Notes: a model not told the origin generated them from the letters alone. A stretch of DNA of 64,000 nucleotides from Citrobacter sp. MGH106 (GCF_001037495.1 NZ_KQ089823.1:687286-751285), one strand, 5' to 3'; shown: positions 8,933-18,568, counted from the stretch's first letter. Made by a program: numbers and translations.

Positions 8933-10414
8933 ATGGACCATTACTATATGGGCATTGATTTGGGCGGCACTGTTACCAAAGTGGGGCTCTACACTGCCGA
9001 GGGTAAGGAAATCACTGTGGCCGCCCAGACCTTACCATTATTGAGTCCGCAGGCGGGGTTTTGTGAACGTGATATGACTGACCTCTGGATGACAACCTGT
9101 GAAGTTATCCGGCGAGCGTTGACAGAGAGCCATCTTTCAGCGGAACAGATTCACGGGATTGGTTTTTCCTCACACGGTAAGGGGCTTTATCTGGTCGATA
9201 AGTCAGGGCACCCGGTACGCAATGGTATTGTGTCCTCTGATTCTCGGGCCCAGCCCTTGGTTACTGCCTGGAAGGCGCAGGATATCGATCGTTTGGCTTA
9301 TCCACGCAGTTTCCAACAACTATGGCCTTCTCATCCGGTCGCGTTGTTGGGGTGGTTGAAGCAGCATGAGCCGGAGAATTACGCACGTACGGGCTATGTT
9401 TTGATGGCTCACGATTACATACGTTACTGCCTTACGGCTGAATTTACCTGTGAAGAGACTAATATTTCGGGTAGCCAGTTATTCAATCTGCAACGTAATG
9501 AATTCGATCCTGAATTGTTCTCGATATTTGGCATTGAAGAGATGATGGGGTGTATGCCTAAGGTGATCGGCTCCGCCGATCTGGCAGGAGTCGTTACGAC
9601 AGACGCTGCCGCATTGTGTGGATTAAAACCGGGAACGCCGGTCTTTGGCGGCGTCTTTGATGTTGTTGGCGCAGCAATGACCTCCGGAGTGTATGACAAT
9701 ACGCAACTCAGCGCTGTTGCTGGAACATGGTCTATTGCCACCCGCGTTTTTGATAACATCATTCCGGCAGAATATCCATATGTGTGGGGGAAATTCAGTA
9801 TCCCTGGGCAATACTTTGCCCATGAAGGAAGCCCTACTTCTGCCAGTAATTTGACCTGGTTTATTAATCGTTTTTTCCCGGATTTACTGGACGATCATGA
9901 CACGCTCAACCAATGGGCGGCTCGTGGCTACGAGAAACAGGACTGCATTCTATTTTTCCCCTGGTTGTACGGCTCAAACTACTGCGATTCATTGAGTGGT
10001 GGATTTCTCGGGTTAGGAGGCCATCACGATGTTGCGGATATGGTTTACGCAATCTATCAGGGTGTCGTTTTTTCGCATTTATTGCATCAGGACAAATTGT
10101 TGCAGCTCAGTGACGGCACGGAATCAATTCGTTTTACCGGTGGTCCAACGCATTCGCGCATCTGGATGCAAATGTTTTGCGATGCCAGTAACTTGCCGAT
10201 TGAGATTGTTGATATTGAACAGTCCGGTTGCCGGGCGGCTGCAATGTGTGCTGCCGTGGGAACCGGTGATTATTCAGGTTTTGAACAGGCGATTAAAGCG
10301 ACCCTGCCACCAGTGATTCGCCTGGAGCCGGATGCGGCGAAACATAGTATGTTGCGGAGCCGATTCGAACGGTTCAAACGTGTCGCTGATGCACTGAGCA
10401 CGGTAGCAACGTAA
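8933..10414 (+). CDS. FGGY sugar kinase, LyxK-like (probable L-xylulokinase)
   Basis: The 493-residue protein is an FGGY-family carbohydrate kinase with two actin-like ATPase domains. It resembles E. coli LyxK (498 aa), sharing ALLSP-like context, GxGFSSHGKGLYLVDK, SHPVALLGWLKQHEPE, MAHDYIRYCLT and FPWLYGSN. The phosphate-1 motif MGIDLGGTVTKVG is at residues 6-18 and the catalytic base is probably D243 (GGVFDVVGAA). The ATG at 8933 is chosen because AAGGAG lies immediately upstream; the in-frame ATG at 8894 is within the epimerase gene. LyxK phosphorylates L-xylulose; here the product would feed the adjacent UlaE-type epimerase. It is the last gene of the operon and is followed by a terminator. 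The real substrate may be another ketopentose. Confidence 0.88.
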   Translation: MDHYYMGIDLGGTVTKVGLYTAEGKEITVAAQTLPLLSPQAGFCERDMTDLWMTTCEVIRRALTESHLSAEQIHGIGFSSHGKGLYLVDKSGHPVRNGIVSSDSRAQPLVTAWKAQDIDRLAYPRSFQQLWPSHPVALLGWLKQHEPENYARTGYVLMAHDYIRYCLTAEFTCEETNISGSQLFNLQRNEFDPELFSIFGIEEMMGCMPKVIGSADLAGVVTTDAAALCGLKPGTPVFGGVFDVVGAAMTSGVYDNTQLSAVAGTWSIATRVFDNIIPAEYPYVWGKFSIPGQYFAHEGSPTSASNLTWFINRFFPDLLDDHDTLNQWAARGYEKQDCILFFPWLYGSNYCDSLSGGFLGLGGHHDVADMVYAIYQGVVFSHLLHQDKLLQLSDGTESIRFTGGPTHSRIWMQMFCDASNLPIEIVDIEQSGCRAAAMCAAVGTGDYSGFEQAIKATLPPVIRLEPDAAKHSMLRSRFERFKRVADALSTVAT

Positions 10415-10439
10415 CAACAGCACATTGTTGTATCAATCC

Positions 10440-10465
10440 AGCCTGGCATTAAGCCGGGCTTTTTT
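10440..10465 (+). terminator. Terminator of the sugar operon
   Basis: AGCCTGGC, a 5-nt loop and GCCGGGCT form an 8-bp stem with one G-T pair, followed by a run of six T (last base of the stem included). It lies 25 bases after the kinase stop and back-to-back with the OxyS terminator. Confidence 0.9.
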
Positions 10466-10477
10466 ACGCAAAAAAAA

Positions 10478-10587
10478 AGCGGACCAGAGGTCCGCAAACG
10501 TTCACGTTGGCTTTAGTTATTTCGAGTATGAGAGAGATTCTCTGAACGGGCAGTGACTTCAAGGGTTAAAGGGTACCGCTCCGTTTC
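10478..10587 (-). ncRNA. oxyS: OxyS small regulatory RNA
   Basis: The minus strand from 10587 begins GAAACGGAGCGG and continues with ACCCTTGAAGTCACTGCCCG and AACTAAAGCCAACGTGAAC, matching E. coli OxyS, and ends with the GCGGACC-CTCT-GGTCCGC hairpin and a long U-run. The 109-nt length to the end of the stem is that of E. coli OxyS. OxyS is induced by hydrogen peroxide through OxyR and acts with Hfq on targets such as fhlA. The internal segment after CCCG is diverged, while the 5' stem-loop, the central linker and the terminator are kept. It is divergent from oxyR as in E. coli. Confidence 0.94.
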
Positions 10588-10682
10588 TGTGGTGCATTAT
10601 TAAACAGAAAACTTGATAGGGATAATCGTTCGTTGCTATGCTACCTATCGCCATGAACTATCGTGGCAATGGAGGATGAATA
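10588..10682. promoter_or_regulatory. oxyR-oxyS divergent promoter region with OxyR half-sites
   Basis: The 95 bases between the OxyS start and oxyR contain ATAG at 10616 and CTAT at 10636, 10645 and 10658, the half-site words of the OxyR motif (ATAGnT...AnCTAT). The arrangement fits OxyR binding that activates oxyS and represses oxyR, as known in E. coli; exact sites were not resolved. Confidence 0.6.
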
Positions 10683-11600
10683 ATGAATATTCGTGATCTT
10701 GAATACCTGGTAGCGCTAGCCGAACATCGTCACTTCCGACGAGCGGCGGACTCCTGCCACGTCAGCCAGCCAACGCTTAGCGGGCAAATCCGTAAGCTGG
10801 AAGATGAGCTTGGCGTCATGCTGCTGGAGCGTACGAGTCGTAAAGTGCTGTTCACTCAGGCGGGTTTACTGCTGGTGGATCAGGCGCGCACTGTGCTGCG
10901 TGAGGTCAAAGTGCTCAAGGAGATGGCAAGCCAACAAGGCGAGACAATGTCTGGTCCTCTGCATATTGGTTTGATCCCAACGGTGGGACCTTATCTGCTG
11001 CCGCATATTATCCCTATGTTGCACCAGACCTTCCCGAAACTGGAAATGTACCTGCATGAAGCGCAGACGCATCAGCTGCTGGCGCAACTGGATAGCGGTA
11101 AGCTTGACTGCGTAATTCTGGCGCTGGTGAAAGAGAGTGAGGCATTCATCGAAGTTCCGCTATTTGATGAGCCGATGTTGCTGGCGATCTATGAAGAACA
11201 TTCATGGGCAAATCGCGAGTGCGTTCCGATGTCCGATTTGGCGGGTGAAAAACTGCTGATGCTGGAAGATGGCCACTGTCTGCGTGACCAGGCGATGGGG
11301 TTCTGCTTTGAAGCGGGTGCTGATGAAGATACCCATTTCCGGGCTACCAGCCTGGAAACGCTGCGTAACATGGTGGCGGCAGGCAGCGGTATTACCTTAC
11401 TGCCCGCGCTGGCGGTTCCACCGGAGCGTAAGCGTGATGGTGTTGTCTATCTGCCGTGCATTAAGCCTGAACCACGCCGTACGATTGGCCTGGTGTATCG
11501 TCCTGGCTCGCCGCTGCGCAGCCGTTATGAACAGCTGGCAGAGGCCATCCGTGGAGCAATGGATGGCCATTTCGACAGTGCGTTAAAACAGGCGGTTTAG
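10683..11600 (+). CDS. oxyR: Peroxide-sensing LysR-type regulator OxyR
   Basis: The 305-residue protein is the same length as E. coli OxyR. Residues 1-60 form the LysR helix-turn-helix ([23 protein letters not shown]). The redox-active cysteines are both present in [12 protein letters not shown], corresponding to C199 and C208, whose disulfide formation by H2O2 activates the regulator. It controls catalase, alkyl hydroperoxide reductase, oxyS and others. The RBS GGAGG precedes the ATG. Its 3' end overlaps the convergent sthA gene by 18 bases, so the two mRNAs are complementary there. Confidence 0.98.
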   Translation: MNIRDLEYLVALAEHRHFRRAADSCHVSQPTLSGQIRKLEDELGVMLLERTSRKVLFTQAGLLLVDQARTVLREVKVLKEMASQQGETMSGPLHIGLIPTVGPYLLPHIIPMLHQTFPKLEMYLHEAQTHQLLAQLDSGKLDCVILALVKESEAFIEVPLFDEPMLLAIYEEHSWANRECVPMSDLAGEKLLMLEDGHCLRDQAMGFCFEAGADEDTHFRATSLETLRNMVAAGSGITLLPALAVPPERKRDGVVYLPCIKPEPRRTIGLVYRPGSPLRSRYEQLAEAIRGAMDGHFDSALKQAV

Positions 11601-12983
11601 GCCATTTAGCGCCGCTACCCGATAGGCTTCCGCCATGGTCGGGTAGTTAAAGGTGGTGTTAACGAAGTACTCAATGGTGTTACCACCACCTTTTTGCTCC
11701 ATTATCGCCTGACCGATATGAATAATTTCGGCAGCGCGTTCTCCAAAGCAGTGGATCCCTAAAATCTCTTTGGTTTCACGATGGAACAGGATCTTCAGCG
11801 TTCCTACACTCATCCCGACGATTTGGGCGCGAGCCAGATGTTTAAACTGAGCACGACCAACCTCGTAAGGGACTTTCATTGCTGTTAACTGCTGTTCGGT
11901 TTTCCCGACAGAGCTGATTTCCGGAATGGTGTAAATGCCAGTCGGAATGTCTTCGATCAAATGTGCGTTAGCTTCACCTTTCACCAGCGCCTGTGCGGCA
12001 ATGCGGCCCTGATCGTAGGCTGCAGATGCAAGGCTCGGATAGCCGATAACATCTCCCACGGCATACACATGTGGCAGTGCCGTCTGGTACATGCTATTCA
12101 CTTTGAGCTGCCCGCGGCTGTCTGTTTTCAGGCCAATGTTTTCCAGCGCCAGTGAATCTGTATTCCCGGTGCGACCATTCGCGTACAGCAGGCAGTCGGC
12201 TTTCAGCTTTTTGCCGGATTTCAGGTGCATGATGACGCCATCATCACAGCCTTCAATCTTCTCGTATTCTTCGTTGTGGCGAATAACAACACCACTGTTC
12301 CAGAAGTGATAAGAGAGCGAATCGGACATCTCCTGGTCGAGGAACGCCAGCAGACGGTCGCGGGTGTTGATTAAATCAACTTTGACGTCCATTCCGCGGA
12401 AAATCGACGCATATTCACAGCCAATCACGCCAGCGCCATAAATCAGCACATGGCGAGGTTCATGGTGCAGGCTGAGGATAGAATCGCTGTCGTAAACGCG
12501 CGGGTGGGAGAAGTCGACATCAACAGGGTGGTAAGGGCGTGAGCCACAGGCGATAACAAATTTATCTGCCGTTAGCGTTTCCACTGTGCCGTCGTGGCAT
12601 TCCAGAGCAATGGTGTGTTCATCAACAAAGCGGGCATTCCCCTGCAGAATTTCGCAGTGGTTACGCTCGTAAAACCCTTGCCGCATGCGCGTTTGCTGGT
12701 TAATCACGTTATCAGCGTGATTGAGAATATCGGCAAAGGAGGAGCGGAGGAGTCGGGAATGGTCGCTGTAAAGGGGGTTCTGATTGAATTCAATGATACG
12801 GCTGACTGCGTGGCGGAGCGCTTTAGACGGGATAGTGCCCCAGTGGGTACAACCGCCGCCGACATTATGATAGCGCTCAATAACCGCGACGCGAGCTCCT
12901 TGCTTAACCAGACCCATTGCAGCGCCTTCGCCGCCGGGACCGGAACCTATTACTATTGCATCGTAATCGTAGGAATGTGACAT
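11583..12983 (-). CDS. sthA: Soluble pyridine nucleotide transhydrogenase
   Basis: The 466-residue flavoprotein (also UdhA) transfers hydride between NADPH and NAD+ in the cytosol, mainly reoxidising excess NADPH. It has the N-terminal FAD motif [10 protein letters not shown], a second dinucleotide motif [11 protein letters not shown], and the FAD-binding VYAVGDVIG. The family active-site disulfide (CxxxxC) of lipoamide dehydrogenase relatives is not intact: only the first cysteine remains in [13 protein letters not shown], which is the rule for SthA. The C-terminal dimerisation domain ends NGLNRLF as in E. coli. It is convergent with oxyR and divergent from fabR. Confidence 0.98.
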   Translation of the reverse strand: MSHSYDYDAIVIGSGPGGEGAAMGLVKQGARVAVIERYHNVGGGCTHWGTIPSKALRHAVSRIIEFNQNPLYSDHSRLLRSSFADILNHADNVINQQTRMRQGFYERNHCEILQGNARFVDEHTIALECHDGTVETLTADKFVIACGSRPYHPVDVDFSHPRVYDSDSILSLHHEPRHVLIYGAGVIGCEYASIFRGMDVKVDLINTRDRLLAFLDQEMSDSLSYHFWNSGVVIRHNEEYEKIEGCDDGVIMHLKSGKKLKADCLLYANGRTGNTDSLALENIGLKTDSRGQLKVNSMYQTALPHVYAVGDVIGYPSLASAAYDQGRIAAQALVKGEANAHLIEDIPTGIYTIPEISSVGKTEQQLTAMKVPYEVGRAQFKHLARAQIVGMSVGTLKILFHRETKEILGIHCFGERAAEIIHIGQAIMEQKGGGNTIEYFVNTTFNYPTMAEAYRVAALNGLNRLF

Positions 12984-13177
12984 GGTCAGGCTTACCTGTT
13001 CTTATACATAAAAGCAACAGAATAGTAACATCGTTGTCGGGATAACCCAATTATCGTTGTGCTTTTTTGCGAAGTCGAAGCACAAACTGCGCGTAAACAA
13101 ACATTCACAAAGCCATGCCAACAACCTAATCTCTGGTATAGTGCCAGCAAGGTATATGGAAGGATTCAGACATCGTG

Positions 13178-13810
13178 ATGGGCGTTAGAGCGCAACAAAA
13201 AGAAAAAACCCGGCGTTCGCTGGTAGAAGCTGCATTTAGTCAACTGAGCGCAGAACGTAGTTTTGCCAGCCTCAGTTTACGAGAAGTCGCTCGTGAAGCG
13301 GGCATTGCCCCAACTTCCTTTTATCGCCATTTTCGCGATGTGGATGAACTCGGCCTGACGATGGTAGACGAGAGTGGTCTGATGCTGCGCCAGCTAATGC
13401 GCCAGGCGCGTCAGCGTATCGCCAAGGGCGGTAGTGTGATCCGTACCTCGGTCTCAACATTTATGGAATTCATTGGCAACAATCCCAATGCCTTCCGTTT
13501 ATTATTGCGCGAGCGCTCTGGTACCTCCGCAGCGTTTCGTGCAGCGGTAGCGCGTGAAATTCAGCATTTCATTGCGGAACTTGCGGACTATCTGGAACTC
13601 GAAAACCATATGCCTCGTGCGTTTACTGAAGCGCAAGCTGAAGCCATGGTGACGATTGTTTTCAGTGCGGGGGCAGAGGCACTGGATGTTGGCGCAGAAC
13701 AGCGCCGGCAGTTGGAAGAGCGGTTGGTATTGCAGCTGCGCATGATCGCGAAAGGCGCATTTTATTGGTACCGCCGTGAACAAGAGAAGATGACGCATCA
13801 CTCCGAGTAA
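13178..13810 (+). CDS. fabR: TetR-family repressor of unsaturated fatty acid synthesis FabR
   Basis: The 210-residue protein represses fabA and fabB according to the unsaturated/saturated acyl-thioester balance. The N-terminal TetR HTH is clear ([26 protein letters not shown]). The sequence from [23 protein letters not shown] is nearly identical to E. coli FabR. The start is either the ATG at 13178 or the GTG directly before it at 13175; AGGA at 13161 sits better for the GTG, while MGVRAQQ matches the usual annotation. yijD follows 15 bases downstream, forming a two-gene operon. Confidence 0.95.
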   Translation: MGVRAQQKEKTRRSLVEAAFSQLSAERSFASLSLREVAREAGIAPTSFYRHFRDVDELGLTMVDESGLMLRQLMRQARQRIAKGGSVIRTSVSTFMEFIGNNPNAFRLLLRERSGTSAAFRAAVAREIQHFIAELADYLELENHMPRAFTEAQAEAMVTIVFSAGAEALDVGAEQRRQLEERLVLQLRMIAKGAFYWYRREQEKMTHHSE

Positions 13811-13825
13811 CGAGAAGGACGAGCA

Positions 13826-14185
13826 ATGAAACAGTCAGGTCAAGATAAAGGTACTCTGCTGCTGGCGCTGGTTGCTGGCTTATCGATCAATGGCACATTC
13901 GCGGCGCTGTTTAGCTCCATTGTGCCATTCTCTGTATTCCCGATTATTTCGCTGGTGCTGACGGTTTACTGCCTGCATCAACGTTACCAAAATCGCACCA
14001 TGCCTGTGGGATTGCCGGGTCTGGCTGCTGCCTGTTTCATTCTCGGCGTCCTGCTGTACAGTACCGTAGTGCGGGCTGAATATCCGGATATCGGCTCTAA
14101 CTTCTTCCCGGCGGTACTGTCGGTAATTCTGGTGTTCTGGATCGGCTTCAAAGTGCGTAACCGTAAGCAGGAGATCTCTGAATAA
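13826..14185 (+). CDS. yijD: Inner membrane protein YijD (DUF1422)
   Basis: This 119-residue protein has about four hydrophobic segments ([74 protein letters not shown]) and a basic C-terminus, so it should sit in the inner membrane. The function is unknown. It is co-transcribed with fabR in E. coli and here follows fabR by 15 bases with an AGAAGGA ribosome site, which hints at an envelope-lipid link but proves nothing. Confidence 0.93.
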   Translation: MKQSGQDKGTLLLALVAGLSINGTFAALFSSIVPFSVFPIISLVLTVYCLHQRYQNRTMPVGLPGLAAACFILGVLLYSTVVRAEYPDIGSNFFPAVLSVILVFWIGFKVRNRKQEISE

Positions 14186-14195
14186 TTTCTCCGCT

Positions 14196-14233
14196 CTGTA
14201 GGCCCAATGGTGCTGTGCATATCGGGCCTACAG
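14196..14233. repeat. REP-like palindrome between yijD and trmA
   Basis: A perfect 10-bp inverted repeat (CTGTAGGCCC / GGGCCTACAG) flanks an 18-nt middle part. Position between convergent genes and the TGTAGGCC word fit an enterobacterial REP unit; it may also end both transcripts. Confidence 0.65.
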
Positions 14234-14242
14234 GACTGCAAA

Positions 14243-15343
14243 CTACTTTGCTGTCAGCAATACACCACACTCCATATGGTGCGTATACGGGAACTGATCG
14301 AACAGAGCCAGACGTGAAACATTGTGCGTCTGGCTTAATGTTTCCAGGTTCTTACACAGTGTTTCCGGGTTGCAAGAGATGTACATAATTCGCGGATACG
14401 CCTGCACCATCTTCTCCGTTTCGCTGTCCAGACCGCTACGCGGTGGGTCCACGAAAATGGTTTCACACTGGTAGCTCTTCAGATCGATTCCCTGCAAACG
14501 GTTGAATTCACGTACACCGTTCATCGCCTGAGTAAACTCTTCAGCTGCCATACGAATAATTTGTACGTTATCTATGTGGTTGGCCGCAATGTTGTACTGT
14601 GCGGCTGCAACAGATGGCTTGGCGATTTCGGTTGCCAGTACGCGGTTGAAATTTTGTGCCAGGGCTAGTGAGAAGTTACCGTTGCCGCAGTAAAGTTCGA
14701 GCAGATCGCCTTTTGAATTTTTGGTGACATCAATCGCCCATTCCAGCATCTGAATATTCATGGAGGCGTTGGGTTGTGTAAAGCTGTTCTCAACCTGGCG
14801 GTAGATAATCTCCTTCCCCGCAACCGGCAAACGCTCGTCGATATAATCCTGATCGAGCTCGATTTTGGTTTTGGTTGCCCGACCAATCAGATGCACGTTC
14901 AGATTCTGTGCACGCAACGCGTCACGCAATACCTTGGCTTCCTGGCGCCATTCGTCATCCAGCTTTTTGTGATACAGCATAGATATCACCGCCTGATTGC
15001 TCATAGTGGTGAGGTAATCAATTTGGAAGAGTTTGTGACGCAGGATACGGTTGTTGCGAACACCTTCAATCATTGCCGTCATCAGCGTGTTGATGAGTTC
15101 GCTGGCCGCCGGAAAGCTGTCGACGCGAATACGGCTTTTGGTCTGTTGATCGAACATGATGTGATACAAATCATCACCGTCATGCCACAGGCGGAATTCA
15201 GCGCGCATGCGGTAATGACTGACCGGTGAGCGAAACACTTCCGGAGCTTGATCAGAGAATGGTGTCATTAAGCTCTGCAAACGCACCACTTTTTCAGCTA
15301 ACTGCGCGTCATACTGTTCTGTCGGAAGGTGTTCGGGGGTCAT
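14243..15343 (-). CDS. trmA: tRNA (uracil-5-)-methyltransferase
   Basis: The 366-residue enzyme makes 5-methyluridine at position 54 of the T-loop of tRNAs (and at U341 of tmRNA) with S-adenosylmethionine. The SAM-binding motif is [15 protein letters not shown]. The catalytic nucleophile C324 is in YISCNPETL and the general base E358 in HHMECGVLL, both at the E. coli positions. The ATG lies 12 bases inside the next upstream minus-strand frame, which is not a gene. It is divergent from btuB; both read from 15344-15719. Confidence 0.98.
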   Translation of the reverse strand: MTPEHLPTEQYDAQLAEKVVRLQSLMTPFSDQAPEVFRSPVSHYRMRAEFRLWHDGDDLYHIMFDQQTKSRIRVDSFPAASELINTLMTAMIEGVRNNRILRHKLFQIDYLTTMSNQAVISMLYHKKLDDEWRQEAKVLRDALRAQNLNVHLIGRATKTKIELDQDYIDERLPVAGKEIIYRQVENSFTQPNASMNIQMLEWAIDVTKNSKGDLLELYCGNGNFSLALAQNFNRVLATEIAKPSVAAAQYNIAANHIDNVQIIRMAAEEFTQAMNGVREFNRLQGIDLKSYQCETIFVDPPRSGLDSETEKMVQAYPRIMYISCNPETLCKNLETLSQTHNVSRLALFDQFPYTHHMECGVLLTAK

Positions 15344-15469
15344 GATGTATCCTGAAAAATAAAAGTACGCGGGGATTGTAGGGATTGCTCAGTAGATGTC
15401 CAGTTATTGATGATTTCCGATATTGTGATATACGGTCTGGACACAAGGTTGTAACAGACTGTAGCATCC

Positions 15470-15719
15470 GCGTTCCGGTCCTGTGAGTTAATAGGGAATC
15501 CAGTGTGAATCTGGAGCTGACGCGCAGCGGTAAAGAAAGGTGAGATGAGAGCGTAAGCAGACACTGCCTGCGGGTGGGAAGTCTTCATTTCTTTTTATTC
15601 TATATCCTGAATAACCTTCCAAGCCCGAAGACCTGCCGGCTAACGTCGCATCTGGTTTTCACCATCGCGTACTATCGGTGGGGCCTGCGGCATCCTTCTT
15701 ATATTGTGGATGCTTTACA
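15470..15719 (+). promoter_or_regulatory. Cobalamin (adenosylcobalamin) riboswitch and btuB leader
   Basis: The leader matches the E. coli btuB leader almost base for base: CCGGTCCTGTGAGTTAATAG near 15475, GAATCCAGTG, GGAGCTGACGCGCAGCGGTA, and the B12 box AAGCCCGAAGACCTGCC at about 15621-15637. The expression-platform end GCGGCATCC and the btuB ribosome site follow. Binding of adenosylcobalamin lowers btuB translation and transcript yield. Confidence 0.95.
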
Positions 15720-17603
15720 ATGATTAAAAAATCGTTGCTGTTGACGGCACTCTCCGTCGCGGCATCTTCTGGTTGGGCGCAGGACGCTAGCCCGGATACA
15801 CTCGTCGTCACTGCGAACCGTTTTCAGCAGCCTGTTAATACTGTTCTGGCGCCTACCGATGTGGTGACACATGAAGATATTCAGCGCTGGCAGTCAAAAG
15901 ATCTCAATGACGTAATGCGCCGCCTTCCTGGTGTGGACATCTCGCAGAGTGGCGGTATGGGGAGTAGTTCTTCTCTGTATGTCCGTGGCACTGAATCGCG
16001 CCATGTTCTGGTATTGATTGATGGTGTGCCAATGGCGCGTGCGGGTATTGGCAACGCGATTGATATTGGTCAGATTCCGGTATCGTTGGTGCAACGCATT
16101 GAATACATTCGCGGACCGCGTTCAGCGGTGTACGGATCTGGCGCGATTGGTGGTGTGGTCAATATCATTACCATGTCGGATGATGAGCGCGCGCAAATTA
16201 ATGCAGGGATGGGAACGCACGGCTACCAGACCTATGATGGTGCGGTTAACAAGCGTTTTGGCGACACGATGGTGACAGCGGCCGGCGCGTACCAGACCAC
16301 CAAAGGCTTTAATATCCAGCCTAATTCTCCTTACAGCGGTGACAGCGATCGTGATGGCTACCGTAATAAGCTGTTCTGGGGTGGCGTGCAGCACAAGTTT
16401 GACGATAACCTCTCTGGCTTCTTCCGCGGCTATAGCTATACCGCTAACAGCGATTACGACCAGGGTTCAGCATATGGTTCTGCTAAAGGTAATGAAGAAG
16501 GCCAGAATTACAACCAATCCTGGGATACAGGTCTGCGCTACAATTCTGGTATCTATTCTTCCCAACTGATCGCTAATTACCAACATCTTAAAAATTACAA
16601 CTACACCAATAATCTTGGTCGCTATGCGGGTGATGCCACGCTGGATGACATGGAACAGCGCTATATCCAGTGGGGTAATAGCGTTGAGGTCGGGCATGGG
16701 GCGATTAATGGTGGTGTTGACTGGAAACAGGAAAAGCTGACATCCAGCAGCACAACAAAATCCGATGTCTACAAACGCGATACCACCGGGCTTTACCTGA
16801 CCGGGCAACAACAGATCGATAGTGTGACGCTGGAAGCTTCAGGCCGTGAAGACCACGACGAGCAGTTTGGCTGGCATGGTACGTGGCAGACCGCCGCCGG
16901 TTGGGAGTTTGTGGACGGCTATCGCGCAACGCTTTCCTACGGAACCAGCTTCCTGGCGCCGTCTCTGGGTCAGCAGTTTGGCGCTACACGTTATGCTTCG
17001 GAATATTATTCTGGTATCTCTGCCAACCCGGATTTGAAGCCAGAAGAGTCTAAACAGTGGGAAGCGGGGATTGATGGTTTAACCGGGCCACTGGATTGGC
17101 GTCTCTCGGCATACCGTTATGAAATTCAAAACCTGATAGACTATAAAAGCACTAATGGCCTCAACCAGTATGTCAACGTCAAGTCGGCAACTATTAAGGG
17201 GCTTGAGTGGACGGGGAATGTGACGACCGGCCCGGTGGAACATCACCTGACGCTGCAATATGTTGATCCGCGCGATGATGAAACCAATAAGACCCTTGCT
17301 CGCCGTGCGAAACAGCAGGTGAAGTATGAGCTGACGGGGCAGATTTATGATCTCGGCTGGAATGTGGCTTACCAGTATATGGGGCAGCGCAATGACAACG
17401 CCTATGACGAAGCAACCGGCACTTCTCATCCGGTTAAACTAGGTGGTGTTAGTCTGTGGGATATTGGACTTTCATATCCGGTCACCTCACAACTGACAGT
17501 TCGTGGTAAAATCGCCAACCTGTTCGATAAAGATTACGAGACAGTTTATGGCTACGAAACTGCAGGACGGGAATACACCTTGTCTGGCAGCTACACCTTC
17601 TGA
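15720..17603 (+). CDS. btuB: TonB-dependent vitamin B12 outer-membrane receptor
   Basis: From the ATG at 15720 the protein has 627 residues (E. coli BtuB 614); the upstream in-frame start at 15678 lies in the riboswitch. The signal peptide ends near residue 21 (GWAQ), followed by the TonB box (DTLVVTA), the plug domain (RRLPGVDISQSGG, IEYIRGPRSAVYG) and a 22-strand barrel ending in aromatic F. It imports cobalamin with TonB and BtuFCD and is also the receptor for E colicins and phage BF23. The N-terminal part and the last about 90 residues resemble E. coli closely, while the extracellular loop regions differ strongly. The last 56 bases overlap murI. Confidence 0.96.
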   Translation: MIKKSLLLTALSVAASSGWAQDASPDTLVVTANRFQQPVNTVLAPTDVVTHEDIQRWQSKDLNDVMRRLPGVDISQSGGMGSSSSLYVRGTESRHVLVLIDGVPMARAGIGNAIDIGQIPVSLVQRIEYIRGPRSAVYGSGAIGGVVNIITMSDDERAQINAGMGTHGYQTYDGAVNKRFGDTMVTAAGAYQTTKGFNIQPNSPYSGDSDRDGYRNKLFWGGVQHKFDDNLSGFFRGYSYTANSDYDQGSAYGSAKGNEEGQNYNQSWDTGLRYNSGIYSSQLIANYQHLKNYNYTNNLGRYAGDATLDDMEQRYIQWGNSVEVGHGAINGGVDWKQEKLTSSSTTKSDVYKRDTTGLYLTGQQQIDSVTLEASGREDHDEQFGWHGTWQTAAGWEFVDGYRATLSYGTSFLAPSLGQQFGATRYASEYYSGISANPDLKPEESKQWEAGIDGLTGPLDWRLSAYRYEIQNLIDYKSTNGLNQYVNVKSATIKGLEWTGNVTTGPVEHHLTLQYVDPRDDETNKTLARRAKQQVKYELTGQIYDLGWNVAYQYMGQRNDNAYDEATGTSHPVKLGGVSLWDIGLSYPVTSQLTVRGKIANLFDKDYETVYGYETAGREYTLSGSYTF

Positions 17604-18399
17604 TCCACGTCCCACCGTGCTGGTGTTTGATTCCGGCGTCGGTGGGTTGTCGGTCTACAATGAGATCCGGAATCTCTTGCCGGATCTCCACTATATATAC
17701 GCTTTCGATAACGTTGCCTTTCCTTATGGAGAGAAGAGCGAGGAGTTTATTGTCGAGCGTGTCGTTGAGATAGTTACTGCGGTTCAGCTGCGCTACCCCC
17801 TTTCACTTGCTGTCATCGCGTGTAATACCGCAAGTACGGTGTCACTCCCCGCCTTACGCGAAAAGTTCGCCTTCCCGGTAGTTGGTGTTGTACCTGCTAT
17901 TAAACCGGCGGCGCGACTCACGGCTAATGGCATCGTCGGGTTACTGGCTACGCGTGCGACAGTAAAGCGCTCTTATACGCACGAACTGATTGAGCGGTTT
18001 GCTAACGAATGCCAGATTGCAATGCTGGGATCCGCTGAGCTGGTGGAGCTGGCTGAAGCGAAGCTCCACGGTGAACCTGTTTCCCTGGAGGAACTGCGTC
18101 GTATTCTGCGGCCGTGGCTACGGATGCCAGAGCCACCGGATACGGTGGTCCTGGGATGTACGCATTTCCCTCTATTACAGGAAGAACTTTTGCAGGTTCT
18201 TCCTGAAGGGACGCGACTGGTGGATTCAGGAGCAGCGATTGCGCGTCGAACGGCTTGGTTATTAGAACATGAAGCGCCTGATGCGAAATCAACTGATGAG
18301 AACATTGCCTTCTGCATGGCAATGACGACAGAAGCTGAACAATTATTGCCCGTTTTGCAGCGTTATGGCTTCAAAACGCTCGAAAAGCTGACGGTTTAA
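17548..18399 (+). CDS. murI: Glutamate racemase
   Basis: The 283-residue cytosolic enzyme makes D-glutamate for peptidoglycan. The two catalytic cysteines are in the motifs VIACNTAS and VLGCTHFPLL, and the N-terminal VFDSGVGGLSV is diagnostic. The start is the ATG at 17548 (MATKLQDGN, as in E. coli), inside the 3' end of btuB in another frame; the long N-terminal extension before TVLVFDSG is the enterobacterial activator (UDP-MurNAc-Ala) region. The 56-base overlap with btuB is the same arrangement as in E. coli and implies coupled expression. Confidence 0.97.
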   Translation: MATKLQDGNTPCLAATPSDPRPTVLVFDSGVGGLSVYNEIRNLLPDLHYIYAFDNVAFPYGEKSEEFIVERVVEIVTAVQLRYPLSLAVIACNTASTVSLPALREKFAFPVVGVVPAIKPAARLTANGIVGLLATRATVKRSYTHELIERFANECQIAMLGSAELVELAEAKLHGEPVSLEELRRILRPWLRMPEPPDTVVLGCTHFPLLQEELLQVLPEGTRLVDSGAAIARRTAWLLEHEAPDAKSTDENIAFCMAMTTEAEQLLPVLQRYGFKTLEKLTV

Positions 18400-18449
18400 T
18401 CAGTTTTGGTGAAAAAACACGCACTCAGAAAGTTATTTTAAATTTCCCC

Positions 18450-18477
18450 TTGTCAGCCTGAAATAACTCCCTATAAT
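18450..18477 (+). promoter_or_regulatory. rRNA operon promoter P1 (rrnB position)
   Basis: TTGTCA (18450-18455), a 16-bp spacer and TATAAT (18472-18477) followed by the GC-rich discriminator GCGCCTCC reproduce the rrn P1 core, including the short 16-bp spacing and discriminator linked to stringent control. Confidence 0.93.
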
Positions 18478-18568
18478 GCGCCTCCACTGACACGGAACAA
18501 CGGACTACAGGCCGCCGGGTCAGCGGGGTTCCACTGAGAACTTCGCAGAGAAAAGCAAAAATAAATGC

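Noticed and set aside
13984..14241. 85-codon frame antisense to yijD
   Set aside because: Overlaps the REP-like palindrome and the yijD coding region; no ribosome site.
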